This document shows, one piece after another, positions 34,788-44,447 of a stretch of DNA of 64,000 bases. The translations under genes and the position numbers were made by a program. Source of the stretch: Halorarum halophilum (GTDB lineage Archaea > Halobacteriota > Halobacteria > Halobacteriales > Haloferacaceae); the NCBI RefSeq assembly GCF_013401515.1, contig NZ_CP058529.1, positions 1,550,001 through 1,614,000 of the forward strand, read 5' to 3'. The notes beneath the pieces are model-generated. The model did no database searches. It was not told where the DNA came from and saw only the letters and a program-made list of their open reading frames with translations. How positions within the stretch are numbered: the stretch's first letter is position 1; each line of letters starts with the position of its first letter.

Positions 34788-36320
34788 CTACTCCTCGCGG
34801 GTTTTGATGTCCGCGGAGAGCCCCTGGGCCATCTCGATGTCGTAGCTGTTGTTCAGCGTCCACGCCGTCCGCTCGGTCACCGCCTCGATGACCTCTCGCG
34901 CGCTCGGGTAGCCATTGCCCGACTTCTTCACGCCCCCGAACGGGAGTTGCACCTCCGCCCCGATGCACGGCAGGTTGCCGTATGCGAGGCCGACTTCGGC
35001 GTTGTCCCGGAAGTAGTTGATCTGGCGGTAGTCCTCCGAGATGATCGCGCCAGCGAGGCCGTAGTCCGTGTCGTTGTGGATCTCCACGGCCTCCTCGATG
35101 TCACCGCTGTACTCGAGCAGCGCGACGTGCGGCCCGAACACTTCCTCGTGCGTACTTCGGAGGTTCTCGTGGGCGTCCGCCTCGTACACGAACGGCCCGA
35201 CCCAGTGGCCGTCCTCGTGGCCCTCGGGGATCTCCTCGGCCGGCAGTTCCGTGCGGTCCACGAGCACGTTCACGCCCTCGTCCTCGGCGAGCTGGTTGTA
35301 CTTCGCGACCTTCTCCTTGTGGCCCGACTCGATGAGCGGCCCCATGAACGTGTCTTCCTCCAGGGGATCGCCCACGGCCACGTCCGCGGCGATGTCGACG
35401 AAGCGGCTCTTGAACTCGTCGTATACGTCCTCGTGGACGATCAAGCGCTCCGAGGAGACACACCGCTGGCCCGTCGTCTTGAAACTCGACATCACCGCCG
35501 AGTGCACCGCCGTATCGAGGTCCGCCTCTTCCGTGATGACGATGCCGTTCTTGCCGCCCATCTCGCACGCGGCGAGTTTTCCGGGTTCGCCGCCGACCTT
35601 CGAGGCGATCTCCTGGCCGACTTCCGCCGAGCCCGTGAACAGTACCGTGTCGACGCGGTCGTCCTCGACGATTGCGTTACCCGCGTCGCCGAACCCCTGC
35701 ACCATGTTGAACACGCCGTCGGGGATGCCAGCCTCCTCGAACATCTCCGCGATGATCTGCCCGCACCACGGCGTCTGTTCTGCGGGCTTCCAGACGACCG
35801 TGTTGCCCTCGACGAGCGAGACGGCCATGTGCCAGAACGGGATGGCGACGGGGAAGTTCCACGGCGTGATACAGCCGACGACTCCCCGCGGCTTGCGCCG
35901 CATGTACGCGTCCTTGCTCGGAATCTCGCTGGGGACGACGTCGCCTTTCGGGTGGCGGGCGTCACCCGCAGCCCACTCGACCATGTGCCACGCCTCGGTC
36001 ACGTCCGCCTTCCCCTCGGAGATCTCCTTCCCGCACTCCTTCGTGACGATCTGGCCGAGTTCGTCGTGACGCTCGCGCAGTTCGTGGTAGATGTCCCAGA
36101 GGTACTCCGCCCGCCGGATGTGGCTCAGGTCGCGCCACGTCTCGAACGCGTCCTCGGCTTCCACGAGCGCGGCGTCCACGTCGGCTTCGGTGCCGCGGTG
36201 GAACTCGCCGAGCGCCTCGCCCGTGGCCGGGTTGATACTCTCGAACGTCCCCTCGCCCGCGCCGTCGACCCACTCGCCGCCGATGTACTGCTGGTAGACC
36301 TCGTCGGAGCTTCGACTCAT
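34788..36320 (-). CDS. NAD(P)-dependent aldehyde dehydrogenase
   Basis: A 510-residue ALDH starting at ATG 36320 (an ATG at 36347 adds nine residues before it). Conserved parts: TPWNFP (152-157, oxyanion Asn155), FTGSAEVG (228-235), catalytic base Glu253 in EMGGKNG, and nucleophile Cys287 in TTGQRCVSS. The C-terminus has LPFGGVKKSGNG. The substrate cannot be read from sequence. Candidates include 2,5-dioxopentanoate (end of the oxidative pentose pathway, suggested by the Gfo6 neighbour), piperideine-6-carboxylate or other semialdehydes. Confidence 0.9.
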   Translation of the reverse strand: MSRSSDEVYQQYIGGEWVDGAGEGTFESINPATGEALGEFHRGTEADVDAALVEAEDAFETWRDLSHIRRAEYLWDIYHELRERHDELGQIVTKECGKEISEGKADVTEAWHMVEWAAGDARHPKGDVVPSEIPSKDAYMRRKPRGVVGCITPWNFPVAIPFWHMAVSLVEGNTVVWKPAEQTPWCGQIIAEMFEEAGIPDGVFNMVQGFGDAGNAIVEDDRVDTVLFTGSAEVGQEIASKVGGEPGKLAACEMGGKNGIVITEEADLDTAVHSAVMSSFKTTGQRCVSSERLIVHEDVYDEFKSRFVDIAADVAVGDPLEEDTFMGPLIESGHKEKVAKYNQLAEDEGVNVLVDRTELPAEEIPEGHEDGHWVGPFVYEADAHENLRSTHEEVFGPHVALLEYSGDIEEAVEIHNDTDYGLAGAIISEDYRQINYFRDNAEVGLAYGNLPCIGAEVQLPFGGVKKSGNGYPSAREVIEAVTERTAWTLNNSYDIEMAQGLSADIKTREE

Positions 36321-36439
36321 GGGCAAAACTTGCGCGAGGGTACTCAAATAGGTGCGGGAATCGGCCGTGACGTGGCCGCCACGAGTCGGGGAAGATTACC
36401 TGCCGACAGCCCTTTTCCTCCAGGGCACCGTGGTCCAGT

Positions 36440-36868
36440 ATGGACGAGAAAACCCGCGAAGCGCTGGAACAGGCTGACGAGGCTGCCCTCCGACGCGTCC
36501 GCACCGTCGCGGGCCTGATGGACGAGGCCGTGCGCGTCCCCGGGACGGACTACAAGGTCGGACTCGACCCGATCCTCGGCATCGTGCCCGGCGGCGGGGA
36601 CCTGGTCTCCGCAGGCATCTCGCTGTACATCATCGCCGAGGCCGCCTACCTGGGCGTCCCCCTCTCGACGCTCGTCAAGATGCTCGGGACGGTCACCGTC
36701 GACGTGGTCGGCGGGTCGGTGCCGGTCCTCGGGACCCTGTTCGACGCGTACTGGAAGGCGAACAAGTGGAACGTGGACACGCTGGAGGAGTACCTCGGCG
36801 TCGAGGGCGAGGAGGAGACGGCTGACCCGGACGAGCCGGTGAGCATCGACGTGACCGAGTCCGACTGA
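36440..36868 (+). CDS. DUF4112 membrane-associated protein
   Basis: A 142-residue protein matching DUF4112: DEAVRVPGTDYKVGLDPILGIVPGGGDLVSAGISLYI (motif GLDPILGIVPGGGD at ~41-54), followed by two hydrophobic stretches (~55-75 and ~82-105). The DxxxGxxPGGGD pattern is the family's hallmark. Function unknown. The tail is Asp/Glu-rich. Confidence 0.88.
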   Translation: MDEKTREALEQADEAALRRVRTVAGLMDEAVRVPGTDYKVGLDPILGIVPGGGDLVSAGISLYIIAEAAYLGVPLSTLVKMLGTVTVDVVGGSVPVLGTLFDAYWKANKWNVDTLEEYLGVEGEEETADPDEPVSIDVTESD

Positions 36869-36922
36869 AGCATCGGGTGCGCCGCAGGTACGACGGTAGT
36901 TCTTCTTCGCGGTCTCGGACTG

Positions 36923-37861
36923 TCAGGAGGCTCGAACGTCCTCGTCGCCGTCGGCACGCTTCTCGATCTCACCCTTGAGCGCCGGCCCGTCGAAGTCGTG
37001 GTCCGGGCGAACGCGGACGAAGTCCAGGTACTCGCGCGCGCCGAGCAGGTCCTCGAGGGAGTAGGCCGAGAGCGCGGCGTCGACCGCGTCGGGCGCGCCG
37101 ATGAGCGGTTCCAGCGCCGCGAGCCCGCAGGCGAGGTCGTACCGGCGCGCATCCTCGCCCGCGTCGCCCATGGTCGTCGGCTCGTCGGTCGGCTCGCCCC
37201 GATCGGGTTCGTCGCCTCCCCCGAGCAGGCCGGTCACACCACGGTCCTCCTCCTCCCCGGCGTCCTCGTCGTCCCCCACCGTGCCGCGGATGTTCGTCGC
37301 GTCGATGAGGTAGAGGTCGCCGTCGAGGATGAGCACGTTCTCGGCCCGGAGGTCGCCGTGGGCCAGGCCGTGATCGTGCATCGTGTGGAGCGTCCGGAAC
37401 AGTTCGGGCGCGAGTTCGCGCTCGCGCTCGACATCGAGTTCGTCGAGGGGGCGGAACTCGGGGAGGTACTCGAGCACGAGCACGCCGAGCCCGTCGATCT
37501 CGAGCGCCTCGACGGGTTCGGGCGCGTTCAGGCCGATCTCGCGCATCCGCCGGGTCGCCTCGAGTTCGTGCTCGGCCATCTGGTAGGGCGTGCCGAAGTG
37601 CTCGAAGAACCCCTCCGTGCCGGAGGTGAACGCGCCGAGGTTCCGGCCGGTGGTGAACAGCGCGTGGACGAGCGAGTTCTGCTTCGAGATGACCTTCACG
37701 AAGTACCGGTCGTCGAGGACGAACGGCGTGGAGAGCCAGTTGTCCGCGTCGAGAAATCGAACGTGGGCTCCCTCGCAGTCGTACCGTTCGGCGAGTTCGC
37801 GGGCGATCGTCTCCAGGCGAGGCCACCCGACGTTCCCCCGGACGAACCGGCGCAGTTCCAT
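36923..37861 (-). CDS. RIO1-family atypical protein kinase/ATPase
   Basis: A 312-residue RIO-like protein from ATG 37861. An N-terminal winged-helix-like part (1-45) precedes the kinase core. ATP-site Lys is in YFVKVISK (~53-60), catalytic loop HGDLRAENVL (168-177, with Asp170 and Asn175), metal Asp187 in YLIDATN. A low-complexity acidic insert at ~193-238 (DDEDAGEEEDRG...) interrupts the C-lobe. RIO kinases work in small-subunit ribosome maturation and act mostly as ATPase switches. Shorter than Rio2, so the paralogue is not certain. Minus TATA-like ctttatt (37890-37896). Confidence 0.82.
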   Translation of the reverse strand: MELRRFVRGNVGWPRLETIARELAERYDCEGAHVRFLDADNWLSTPFVLDDRYFVKVISKQNSLVHALFTTGRNLGAFTSGTEGFFEHFGTPYQMAEHELEATRRMREIGLNAPEPVEALEIDGLGVLVLEYLPEFRPLDELDVERERELAPELFRTLHTMHDHGLAHGDLRAENVLILDGDLYLIDATNIRGTVGDDEDAGEEEDRGVTGLLGGGDEPDRGEPTDEPTTMGDAGEDARRYDLACGLAALEPLIGAPDAVDAALSAYSLEDLLGAREYLDFVRVRPDHDFDGPALKGEIEKRADGDEDVRAS

Positions 37862-37958
37862 CGATTTCGGTAACGCCCCGGACGGCAATAAAGGTCTGCG
37901 GAGTTCCTGACGACCGGGAGACGTGAGCGTCTTCTGAACGTGTACCGTCTGAAGTGGG

Positions 37959-38107
37959 CCAGTTGCGGTTGGCGCGCGTGACTGCGAGCCCGGAGGGCGA
38001 GCAGACGCGCGCGAGGGATGAGTGAACCGGCGCGCCCTTGTGGCGCGCCGCAGTGAGCGAATCGGCTGGGGAGGGCGTGGCTCTCATCACGCTCGGATCT
38101 AGTAGTC
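37959..38107 (+). repeat. dispersed ~148-nt hairpin repeat, copy 2
   Basis: Second copy of the family at 7904-8049, here in plus orientation. It has ccagttgcggttgg at the start, hairpin 1 (ctgcgagccc/gggcgagcag with flanking gcgcgt/acgcgc), agggatgag, hairpin 2 (ggcgcgcc ... ggcgcgcc), gaatcggctggggagg, and a tail ggatctagtagtc. It occupies the gap 37862-38254 upstream of the acyl-CoA dehydrogenase gene; the rest of the gap holds a TATA-like ctttatc (38224-38230). Confidence 0.65.
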
Positions 38108-38254
38108 TGACGTCTCATATCCGACTGACCACGCATCACCGAACTGTGGCCAGTAACGCAACCGAAGGTAGCGTCGAAGATAGAACGAGAACAGTAGCAC
38201 ACGAACAGACCCGACTCCACGCACTTTATCACCCGTAGCTCGCAACACTTGCCT

Positions 38255-39397
38255 ATGGATTTCGACCTGCCCGCGGAACACCGCATGGTGCGGGACCAGG
38301 TGCGGGAGTTCTGCGAGGAGGAGATCGCCCCGATCGCCCAGGAGATCGAGGACGAGCACCGCTTCCCGGCGGAGGTGTTCGACCAGCTCGCCGACCTCGA
38401 CATGCTCGGCGTCCCCATCGGCGAGGAGTACGGCGGGCTCGGCGGCGACCAGCTCATGTACGCGCTGGTCACCGAGGAACTCGGCCGCGTCTCCGGCGGC
38501 ATCGGCCTCTCGTACGCCGCGCACGTCTCGCTCGCCTCCAAGCCGATCGAACTGTTCGGCACCGACGAGCAGAAGGAACGCTGGCTCCGCCCGCTCGCCG
38601 AGGGCGAGTACCTCGGCTCGTGGGCGCTCACCGAACCCGGCTCCGGCTCGGACGCCTCGAACATGGAGACCAGCGCCGAAAAGGAGGGCGACGAGTGGGT
38701 GCTGAACGGGACGAAGCAGTTCATCACGAACGCCAACGTCGCCGGCTCGGTGCTCGTGAAGGCCGTCACGGACCCCGACGCCGGCTACGACGGCATCTCG
38801 ACGTTCATCGTCGACCCGGAGGCGGACGACGGCTTCGAGGTGACGACCGTGTGGGACAAGATGGGGCTGAACTGCTCGCCGACCTGCGAGATCCGGTTCG
38901 ACGACGTTCGACTCCCCGAGGACCGCCTGCTCGGCGAGACCGGCGAGGGTTGGAAACAGACGATGAAGACGCTCGACGGCGGCCGCGTGTCCATCGCCGC
39001 GCTCTCGGTTGGGCTCGCCCAGGGCGCCTACGAGGCCGCGAAAGGCTACGCGGGGGAGCGCGAGCAGTTCGGCCGGCCCATCTCGAAGTTCGACGCCATC
39101 CGCGACAAGCTGGTCGACATGCACCGCAAGACCGAGCGCGCCCGCCTGCTCACTCACAAGTCGGCGACGCTGTACGACCGGGGCGAACCGGTCACCCGGC
39201 AGTCCGCGCTGGCGAAACTCGACGCGAGCGAGGCCGCCCGCGAGGTCGCCGAGGACGCCGTGCAGGTGCTCGGCGGTTACGGCTACACCACCGACTTCGC
39301 CCCCCAGCGGTTCTACCGCGACGCGAAATTGATGGAGATCGGCGAGGGAACGAGCGAGATCCAGCACGTCGTCATCGGTCGCGAACTCGGCCTCTGA
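38255..39397 (+). CDS. acyl-CoA dehydrogenase
   Basis: A 380-residue FAD enzyme from ATG 38255, behind TATA-like ctttatc at 38224-38230. Family marks: GSWALTEPGSGSDASNMET (~128-146, flavin-binding T/S), the substrate loop ITNANVAGSVLVK, and the C-terminal AKLMEIGEGTSEIQ with the catalytic Glu of the GEGT motif. It oxidises acyl-CoA to enoyl-CoA in fatty acid or branched-chain amino acid breakdown; chain-length preference is not visible. No ETF or enoyl hydratase gene is adjacent. Confidence 0.93.
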   Translation: MDFDLPAEHRMVRDQVREFCEEEIAPIAQEIEDEHRFPAEVFDQLADLDMLGVPIGEEYGGLGGDQLMYALVTEELGRVSGGIGLSYAAHVSLASKPIELFGTDEQKERWLRPLAEGEYLGSWALTEPGSGSDASNMETSAEKEGDEWVLNGTKQFITNANVAGSVLVKAVTDPDAGYDGISTFIVDPEADDGFEVTTVWDKMGLNCSPTCEIRFDDVRLPEDRLLGETGEGWKQTMKTLDGGRVSIAALSVGLAQGAYEAAKGYAGEREQFGRPISKFDAIRDKLVDMHRKTERARLLTHKSATLYDRGEPVTRQSALAKLDASEAAREVAEDAVQVLGGYGYTTDFAPQRFYRDAKLMEIGEGTSEIQHVVIGRELGL

Positions 39398-39472
39398 ACC
39401 GGCAGTATCAACCGCGATATCGGCGGAGGTAGCCTTTTCCGTTGACCGAGTTCCTGTCAGCGTAGACAGGGA

Positions 39473-41611
39473 ATGGGTGTCGACATCGTCACGGGGCTCG
39501 CCGCCGCGTCCCTCCTCGCGGCGGCAGTCTGCATGAGCGTCGTCCCCGTCGTCCACCGGGCGACGCGCTGGAGCCCCGGCCACGTCCGGACGCTCGCGAC
39601 GGGCTCCGCGGTCGCGGCGACGCTGTGGGCGCTCGCCCACGCCTTCGCGCTGACGGCGTCGACGCTCCCCGAGCAGGAGACATGGGCGGTCATCGGCATC
39701 GCCGTTGGCGCCCCGCTCGTCACCTGCTGGTTCGCGCTGGTGTACCGCGAGTGCTGCACCCGGCGGCGGCTCGGCCGGCGGGCGGTCGCGTTGCTCGCGA
39801 TCGAGCCGACGATTACCGCGCTCGGCGTCGTCTCGGGGTCGGAGCTGTTCGTGGCCGGCAGGCAGTTCCCGGCGACGGGGAGCGGGACGCTCGCCGTGCT
39901 GCTGCCGGGAACGGGCCTCCGGCTCCACGCGCTCTACACCGCCGGACTGGCGATCGGAGGCGTCGCGCTCCTCGCACGGGAGGCGCGGAACGGCCGCTCG
40001 GGGACCCGCACGCGGGCGGGGCTCCTGGCGGTCGCCGCGCTGGTTCCGGGCGTCACCTGGGGCGTCTGGCTGCTCGACTTCGACGGCGCGCTCGCGTACG
40101 ACTACACCCCCATCGCGCTCGGCGTCTCCGCGGTCTGCGTCCACGTCGCCACGCGGCGATACGGGCTGTTCGGCTCGCTATCGACGGCGCGGAACGCGGT
40201 GTTCGACGGGCTCCGGGACGCCGTCGTCGTCGTGGACGACCGCGGGTCGCTCACCGACGCGAACCCGGCCGCCCGGGAGGCGTTCGACCTCGACGACGAC
40301 GACCTCGGACGGGACGCCTCCGAACTCCTCCCCGACGGGGTGCCGGTGGTGTGCCCTGATCACGAGTCCCGCACCGTCACCGTGACGGTCGAGGGCGAAC
40401 AGCGCTTCCTCGAGCCCCAGTGGCGGGCGCTCCCCCACTCCGGCGGCGGGACGGTCGTCTCCTTCCGCGACGTGACCGAGCGGACGCGGGTCGAGCGCCG
40501 GTACCGGGCGTACGTCGAGCACAGCCACGACGTCGTCGTCGTCACCGACGCCGACGGGGTGCTCGAGTACGTCAGCCCCGCCGTGGAGCACGTGCTCGGC
40601 AAGGACCCCGAACGGGTGGGCGGGAGCGCGCTCACCGACCACATCCACCCGGACGACAGGCGGGGCGTCGCGGCGTCGTTCGCGGAGTCGCTCGACAGCC
40701 CCGGCGAGGCCGTCCGCGTCACGTTCCGGGCGCGCCACGCCGACGGCGGCTGGCGGACCCTCGAAGGCGTCGGCGTCAACGGGTTCGAGGACCCCAACAT
40801 CGGCGGCTTCCTCGTCACGCTGCGGGACACGACGACCCGGAACCGCTACGACCAGCGCCTCCGCGTGCTCACGCGGGTGCTCCGACACGACCTCCGGAAC
40901 GAACTCAACGTCGTGATGGGGTACGCCGACGCGCTGGCCGAGTCGGAGCCGGAGCCGATCGCGAGCAAGGGGACGACCATCCGCCGCGCGGCCGTCCGTC
41001 TCGCCGAACTCGGCGAGCGCGTCCGCGGCGTCGACCGGACCCTTCGGGACGCCGACCACGGCGGCCGGCCGGTGTACGTCGACGAGGTCGTCGAGTCGGT
41101 CGCCGAACTCGCGGCCGAGCAGTACCCGAACGCCACGGTGACGACCGACGTTCCGGACGGCATCGCAGCCTACGCCGACGACCTGCTCGCGACCGCGCTG
41201 TGGAACGTCGTCGAGAACGGCATCGTCCACAACGACGGGGACACCCCGACCGTCTCCGTCGCCGTCCGCGAGGAGGCGGGGACGGTCGAACTCACCGTCC
41301 GTGACGACGGGCCGGGCATCCCCGCCTCCGAGCGAACCGCCATCGAATCGGGCCGGGAGACGCAGCTCGAACACGCCAGCGGGCTCGGCCTCTGGCTCGT
41401 CCGCTGGGTGCTCGACGGCGTCGACGGGGAACTGCGGTTCACGGACGCTGGAGCGGGAGGAACGGTCGTGTTGCGCCTCCGCGCGGCCGACCCCGCGGAG
41501 GCGGAGCGCGTGGGGACGTCGACCCCGGCCGACTGGGCCGGCGCCGGCACCCCTTCGTACACGGACGGCCGACGGGTCGGGGAGAACGGCAGTCGAGGGG
41601 GCGCGGACTAG
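39473..41611 (+). CDS. PAS-containing membrane histidine kinase with 7TM sensor
   Basis: A 712-residue sensor kinase. Residues ~5-235 have seven hydrophobic segments (histidine kinase N-terminal 7TM type). Two PAS domains follow: ~240-345 (AVFDGLRDAVVVVDDRGSL) and ~350-465 (YVEHSHDVVVVTDADGVLEYVSP). The phospho-acceptor is His472 in VLRHDLRNEL. The ATPase domain has the N box VVENGIVHN, DDGPGIP and GLGLWLVRWVL. The signal is unknown. No response regulator is nearby, so it is an orphan. Its stop overlaps the next minus-strand gene's stop by 4 bases (convergent). Confidence 0.92.
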   Translation: MGVDIVTGLAAASLLAAAVCMSVVPVVHRATRWSPGHVRTLATGSAVAATLWALAHAFALTASTLPEQETWAVIGIAVGAPLVTCWFALVYRECCTRRRLGRRAVALLAIEPTITALGVVSGSELFVAGRQFPATGSGTLAVLLPGTGLRLHALYTAGLAIGGVALLAREARNGRSGTRTRAGLLAVAALVPGVTWGVWLLDFDGALAYDYTPIALGVSAVCVHVATRRYGLFGSLSTARNAVFDGLRDAVVVVDDRGSLTDANPAAREAFDLDDDDLGRDASELLPDGVPVVCPDHESRTVTVTVEGEQRFLEPQWRALPHSGGGTVVSFRDVTERTRVERRYRAYVEHSHDVVVVTDADGVLEYVSPAVEHVLGKDPERVGGSALTDHIHPDDRRGVAASFAESLDSPGEAVRVTFRARHADGGWRTLEGVGVNGFEDPNIGGFLVTLRDTTTRNRYDQRLRVLTRVLRHDLRNELNVVMGYADALAESEPEPIASKGTTIRRAAVRLAELGERVRGVDRTLRDADHGGRPVYVDEVVESVAELAAEQYPNATVTTDVPDGIAAYADDLLATALWNVVENGIVHNDGDTPTVSVAVREEAGTVELTVRDDGPGIPASERTAIESGRETQLEHASGLGLWLVRWVLDGVDGELRFTDAGAGGTVVLRLRAADPAEAERVGTSTPADWAGAGTPSYTDGRRVGENGSRGGAD

Positions 41612-42009
41612 CCGACCAGCACGAGCGGGACCCAGTCGCCGTGCTCCTCGAACTCCGTGCCGGCGGAGAACGCCCGCTCGTGGACCGCCCGGAGCGCCGC
41701 GAGCGACCGGTCGTCGACGTCGAGCGCGGTCCCGAATTCGGGCCAGACGCGCGGCGGAACCAGCAGGAAGTACGTTCCCCCGGCCCGCTCGATCAGCGGG
41801 TCGTGCGAGAACGCGCGCCGGTACTCGAAGACGAGGTCCGAGACGCCCGGGTAGTCGGCCACCGAGGCGTTGAGTTCCCCGACGAGCGCGCGCAGCTCCG
41901 ACTCCGTCAGGCCCGCCTCGTCGGCGACGGCGGGGACGTGGGTCGCCAGCACCTGCGGCGCGCCGTCGGCGGAGCCGCCGTCCGCGGGTACAGGGTCGGA
42001 GTCGGTCAT
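41608..42009 (-). CDS. small haloarchaeal protein, function unknown
   Basis: A 133-residue protein, start ATG 42009; the in-frame extension to 42282 overlaps the kinase gene upstream and looks random. Residues ~15-60 are helical, and ~60-130 contains FEYRRAFSHDPLIERAGGTYFLLVPPRVWPEF. No recognised family motif. It is convergent with and slightly overlaps the histidine kinase gene; no evidence that they work together. Confidence 0.65.
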   Translation of the reverse strand: MTDSDPVPADGGSADGAPQVLATHVPAVADEAGLTESELRALVGELNASVADYPGVSDLVFEYRRAFSHDPLIERAGGTYFLLVPPRVWPEFGTALDVDDRSLAALRAVHERAFSAGTEFEEHGDWVPLVLVG

Positions 42010-42208
42010 GCGCCCCGGTAGCCGCCGGACCGGCAAGAAGCGTCCGGTGGGTCGAAGTGCCGCGCCGGCGCAGGGGCGATATGGACATTCGACGTGAATC
42101 GACCGCCGGGGACGGACGTACGACGAGCCTACCGAACGGACCGGCCGCACGGTGGCAACGGCCGGCCGAACGGCGGAACCGACTGCCCGTCCGCGGGGGT
42201 GCCTGACG

Positions 42209-43159
42209 GTGCGGCTGGTCGTCGGCGAGTGCATCGCGGACCTCCACCCGAGCGAAGCGGGAGGCGTGGGGGACGCGACCACCTACACCAGGCGACCTGG
42301 CGGCGCGCCCGCGAACGTCGCGGTCGGCCTGGCCCGTCTGGGGGACGCACCCCGGTTCTGGACCCGGCTCGGGCGGGACGGCTTCGGCGACTTCCTCGCG
42401 GACGCGCTCGCGGCCGAGGGCGTCCCCGACGACCTCGTGGAACGGGACGAGGAGGCGCCGACGGGGCTGGCGGTCGTCGGACGCGACGCGGGCGGGGAAC
42501 GTTCGTTCTCCCTCTACCTCGACGGGACGGCGAGCGTCGAGCTCCGGCCGGGTACCGTCGACGACGCCCTCGCGTCGGCCGAGTGGGTCCACGTCGGCGG
42601 CGTCGAACTGGCGTTCGAACCCGCGCGGTCCGCGGTCCTCGACCTGCTCGACCGCGTGTCGGGGGACGCGACCGTCTCGTTCGACCCGAACGCCCGCCCG
42701 GGTCTGTGGCGCGAGTTCGACTACGCCGACACGCTCGACCGGGTGCTCCCGGCGGTCGACGTGGTCGTCGCCTCCGCCGAGGACCTCAGGCCGGCCGGGT
42801 TCGCCGGCGACGCCTCGGAACTCGCCCGACGACTCGTCGACGCCGGGCCGCACACGGCGCTCCTGACGCTGGGTCCGAACGGGGCACTCGGGCGTGCGAC
42901 AGCAGATGCCCCCTGGGGTACGGGGGAGGCGGACCACGGCGGCTTCGCGGTCGACGTGATCGACACCACGGGCGCCGGGGACGCCTTCACCGCGGGCGCC
43001 ATCACCGCGCTCTCGGAGGGCCGTGCGCTCGCGGACGCGATCAGGTTCGCCAACGCCGTCGGCGCCGCGTCGACGACCGCGGAGGGGGCGATGGCTGCGC
43101 TTCCCGACCGCGAGTCGGTCGAATCGGTTCTAGCGGGGGAATCTGAACGCGAGGGGTGA
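42209..43159 (+). CDS. PfkB-family carbohydrate kinase
   Basis: A 316-residue ribokinase-family enzyme starting at GTG 42209 (VRLVVGECIADLHPSEAGG). PfkB signature 1 is GGAPANVAVGLARLGDAP (~35-52) and signature 2 is DTTGAGDAFTAGAI (~256-269), where the Asp of GAGD is the catalytic base. Substrate (fructose, KDG, ribose or nucleoside) is not decidable. Its stop overlaps a possible GTG start of the next gene by 4 bases, so the two may be an operon. Confidence 0.9.
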   Translation: MRLVVGECIADLHPSEAGGVGDATTYTRRPGGAPANVAVGLARLGDAPRFWTRLGRDGFGDFLADALAAEGVPDDLVERDEEAPTGLAVVGRDAGGERSFSLYLDGTASVELRPGTVDDALASAEWVHVGGVELAFEPARSAVLDLLDRVSGDATVSFDPNARPGLWREFDYADTLDRVLPAVDVVVASAEDLRPAGFAGDASELARRLVDAGPHTALLTLGPNGALGRATADAPWGTGEADHGGFAVDVIDTTGAGDAFTAGAITALSEGRALADAIRFANAVGAASTTAEGAMAALPDRESVESVLAGESEREG

Positions 43160-43251
43160 ACACCGAGTACTGGACGCGCGACGAGCAGCCCGAATCCCGG
43201 GAGGCCGATGACCCCGCCACGTTCTTGCCCGCCGCCGGGGAACCGCTGCCC

Positions 43252-44370
43252 ATGAGCGACCCCCACGAGCGCCGGACGCGCGAGGCGCAGGCTCGCCTCC
43301 GTGAGCGCGGCGACGACTGTCTGATACTCTTCCCGAGCACGAACCTGCTGTACGTCTCGGGGTTCGACGAACATCCCGGCGAGCGGCACCTGCTGCTGTT
43401 CGTTCCGGCCGACGGCGACGCGACGTTCCTCGTGCCCGAACTGTACGGCGAGCAGGTGCGCCGGGAGTCGTGGGTGCCGGACGTGCGGACCTGGGCTGAC
43501 GACGAGGACCCGCGCGCCGCGGTCCGGGACGTGCTCGCGGACCTCGACGTCGACGGCGGTCGGATCCTCGTCGACGACACGATGCACGCGCGGTTCTCCC
43601 TCGACCTCCGTGCGGCGCTCCCGGACGCCGAGTTCGGCCTGGCCTCCGAGGTGCTCGCCGACCTCCGGGTCCGCAAGGACGGGGCCGAACTCGACGCGAT
43701 GCGGCGGGCGGGCGCTGTCGCGGACGCGGTGATCGGGGACCTCCGGGAACGGGACGGCGACGTGGTCGGCTCGACGGAGGCGGAGCTCGCGGAGTACATC
43801 GCCGACCGCCTGACCGCCCATGGCGGGACGGGCGTCTCCTTCGAGACCATCGTCGGGTCGGGGCCGAACGGCGCGATGCCCCACCACAGCCACGGCGACC
43901 GGGTCGTCGAGGCCGGGGACCCGGTCGTCCTGGACTTCGGGACACGCGTCGACGGCTACCCCTCGGACCAGACCCGGACGCTCGTGTTCGGCGCCGACGA
44001 GGCCGACCCGGGCGAGCGGTTCAGGGAGGTCCACGACGTCGTCCGGGAGGCGCAACGAGCGGGCGTCGAGGCTGTCGAACCGGGCGTCACGGCCGGCGAC
44101 GTCGACGCCGCCGCACGCGAGGTCATCGAGGACGCCGGTTATGGCGAGCAGTTCATTCACCGGACGGGCCACGGCGTCGGCCTGGACGTCCACGAGGAGC
44201 CGTACATCGTCGCCGGGAGCGACCGCGAACTGGAGGAGGGAATGGTCTTCAGCGTCGAACCGGGGGTGTACCTCCCCGACGAGTTCGGGGTGCGGATCGA
44301 GGACCTCATCGTCGTCACGGACGACGGCTGCGAGCGGCTGAACGACACCGACCGCGGGTGGCGCTGCTGA
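43252..44370 (+). CDS. M24-family metallopeptidase (Xaa-Pro peptidase-like)
   Basis: A 372-residue enzyme from ATG 43252 ([15 protein letters not shown]). An in-frame GTG at 43156 overlaps the kinase stop and would add 32 residues with no family likeness; it cannot be ruled out. The creatinase/prolidase N-domain ([21 protein letters not shown]) precedes the pita-bread fold with metal ligands: [16 protein letters not shown] (two Asp), [12 protein letters not shown] (His), SVEPGVYL (Glu) and IEDLIVVT (Glu). It removes N-terminal residues before proline, or dipeptides. It ends before the structured element at 44448. Confidence 0.88.
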   Translation: MSDPHERRTREAQARLRERGDDCLILFPSTNLLYVSGFDEHPGERHLLLFVPADGDATFLVPELYGEQVRRESWVPDVRTWADDEDPRAAVRDVLADLDVDGGRILVDDTMHARFSLDLRAALPDAEFGLASEVLADLRVRKDGAELDAMRRAGAVADAVIGDLRERDGDVVGSTEAELAEYIADRLTAHGGTGVSFETIVGSGPNGAMPHHSHGDRVVEAGDPVVLDFGTRVDGYPSDQTRTLVFGADEADPGERFREVHDVVREAQRAGVEAVEPGVTAGDVDAAAREVIEDAGYGEQFIHRTGHGVGLDVHEEPYIVAGSDRELEEGMVFSVEPGVYLPDEFGVRIEDLIVVTDDGCERLNDTDRGWRC

Positions 44371-44447
44371 ACCGCCGGCGTCGCCGCGGGCGTGCTCGAG
44401 GGTGCCGTTGCTTGTGGATTTAGAGGAGTGCTGTAGAATCAGGGGTG

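Noticed and set aside
40178-42937. 919-codon minus frame opposite the histidine kinase and PfkB genes
   Set aside because: Shadow frame; kinase motifs on the plus strand are intact and continuous.
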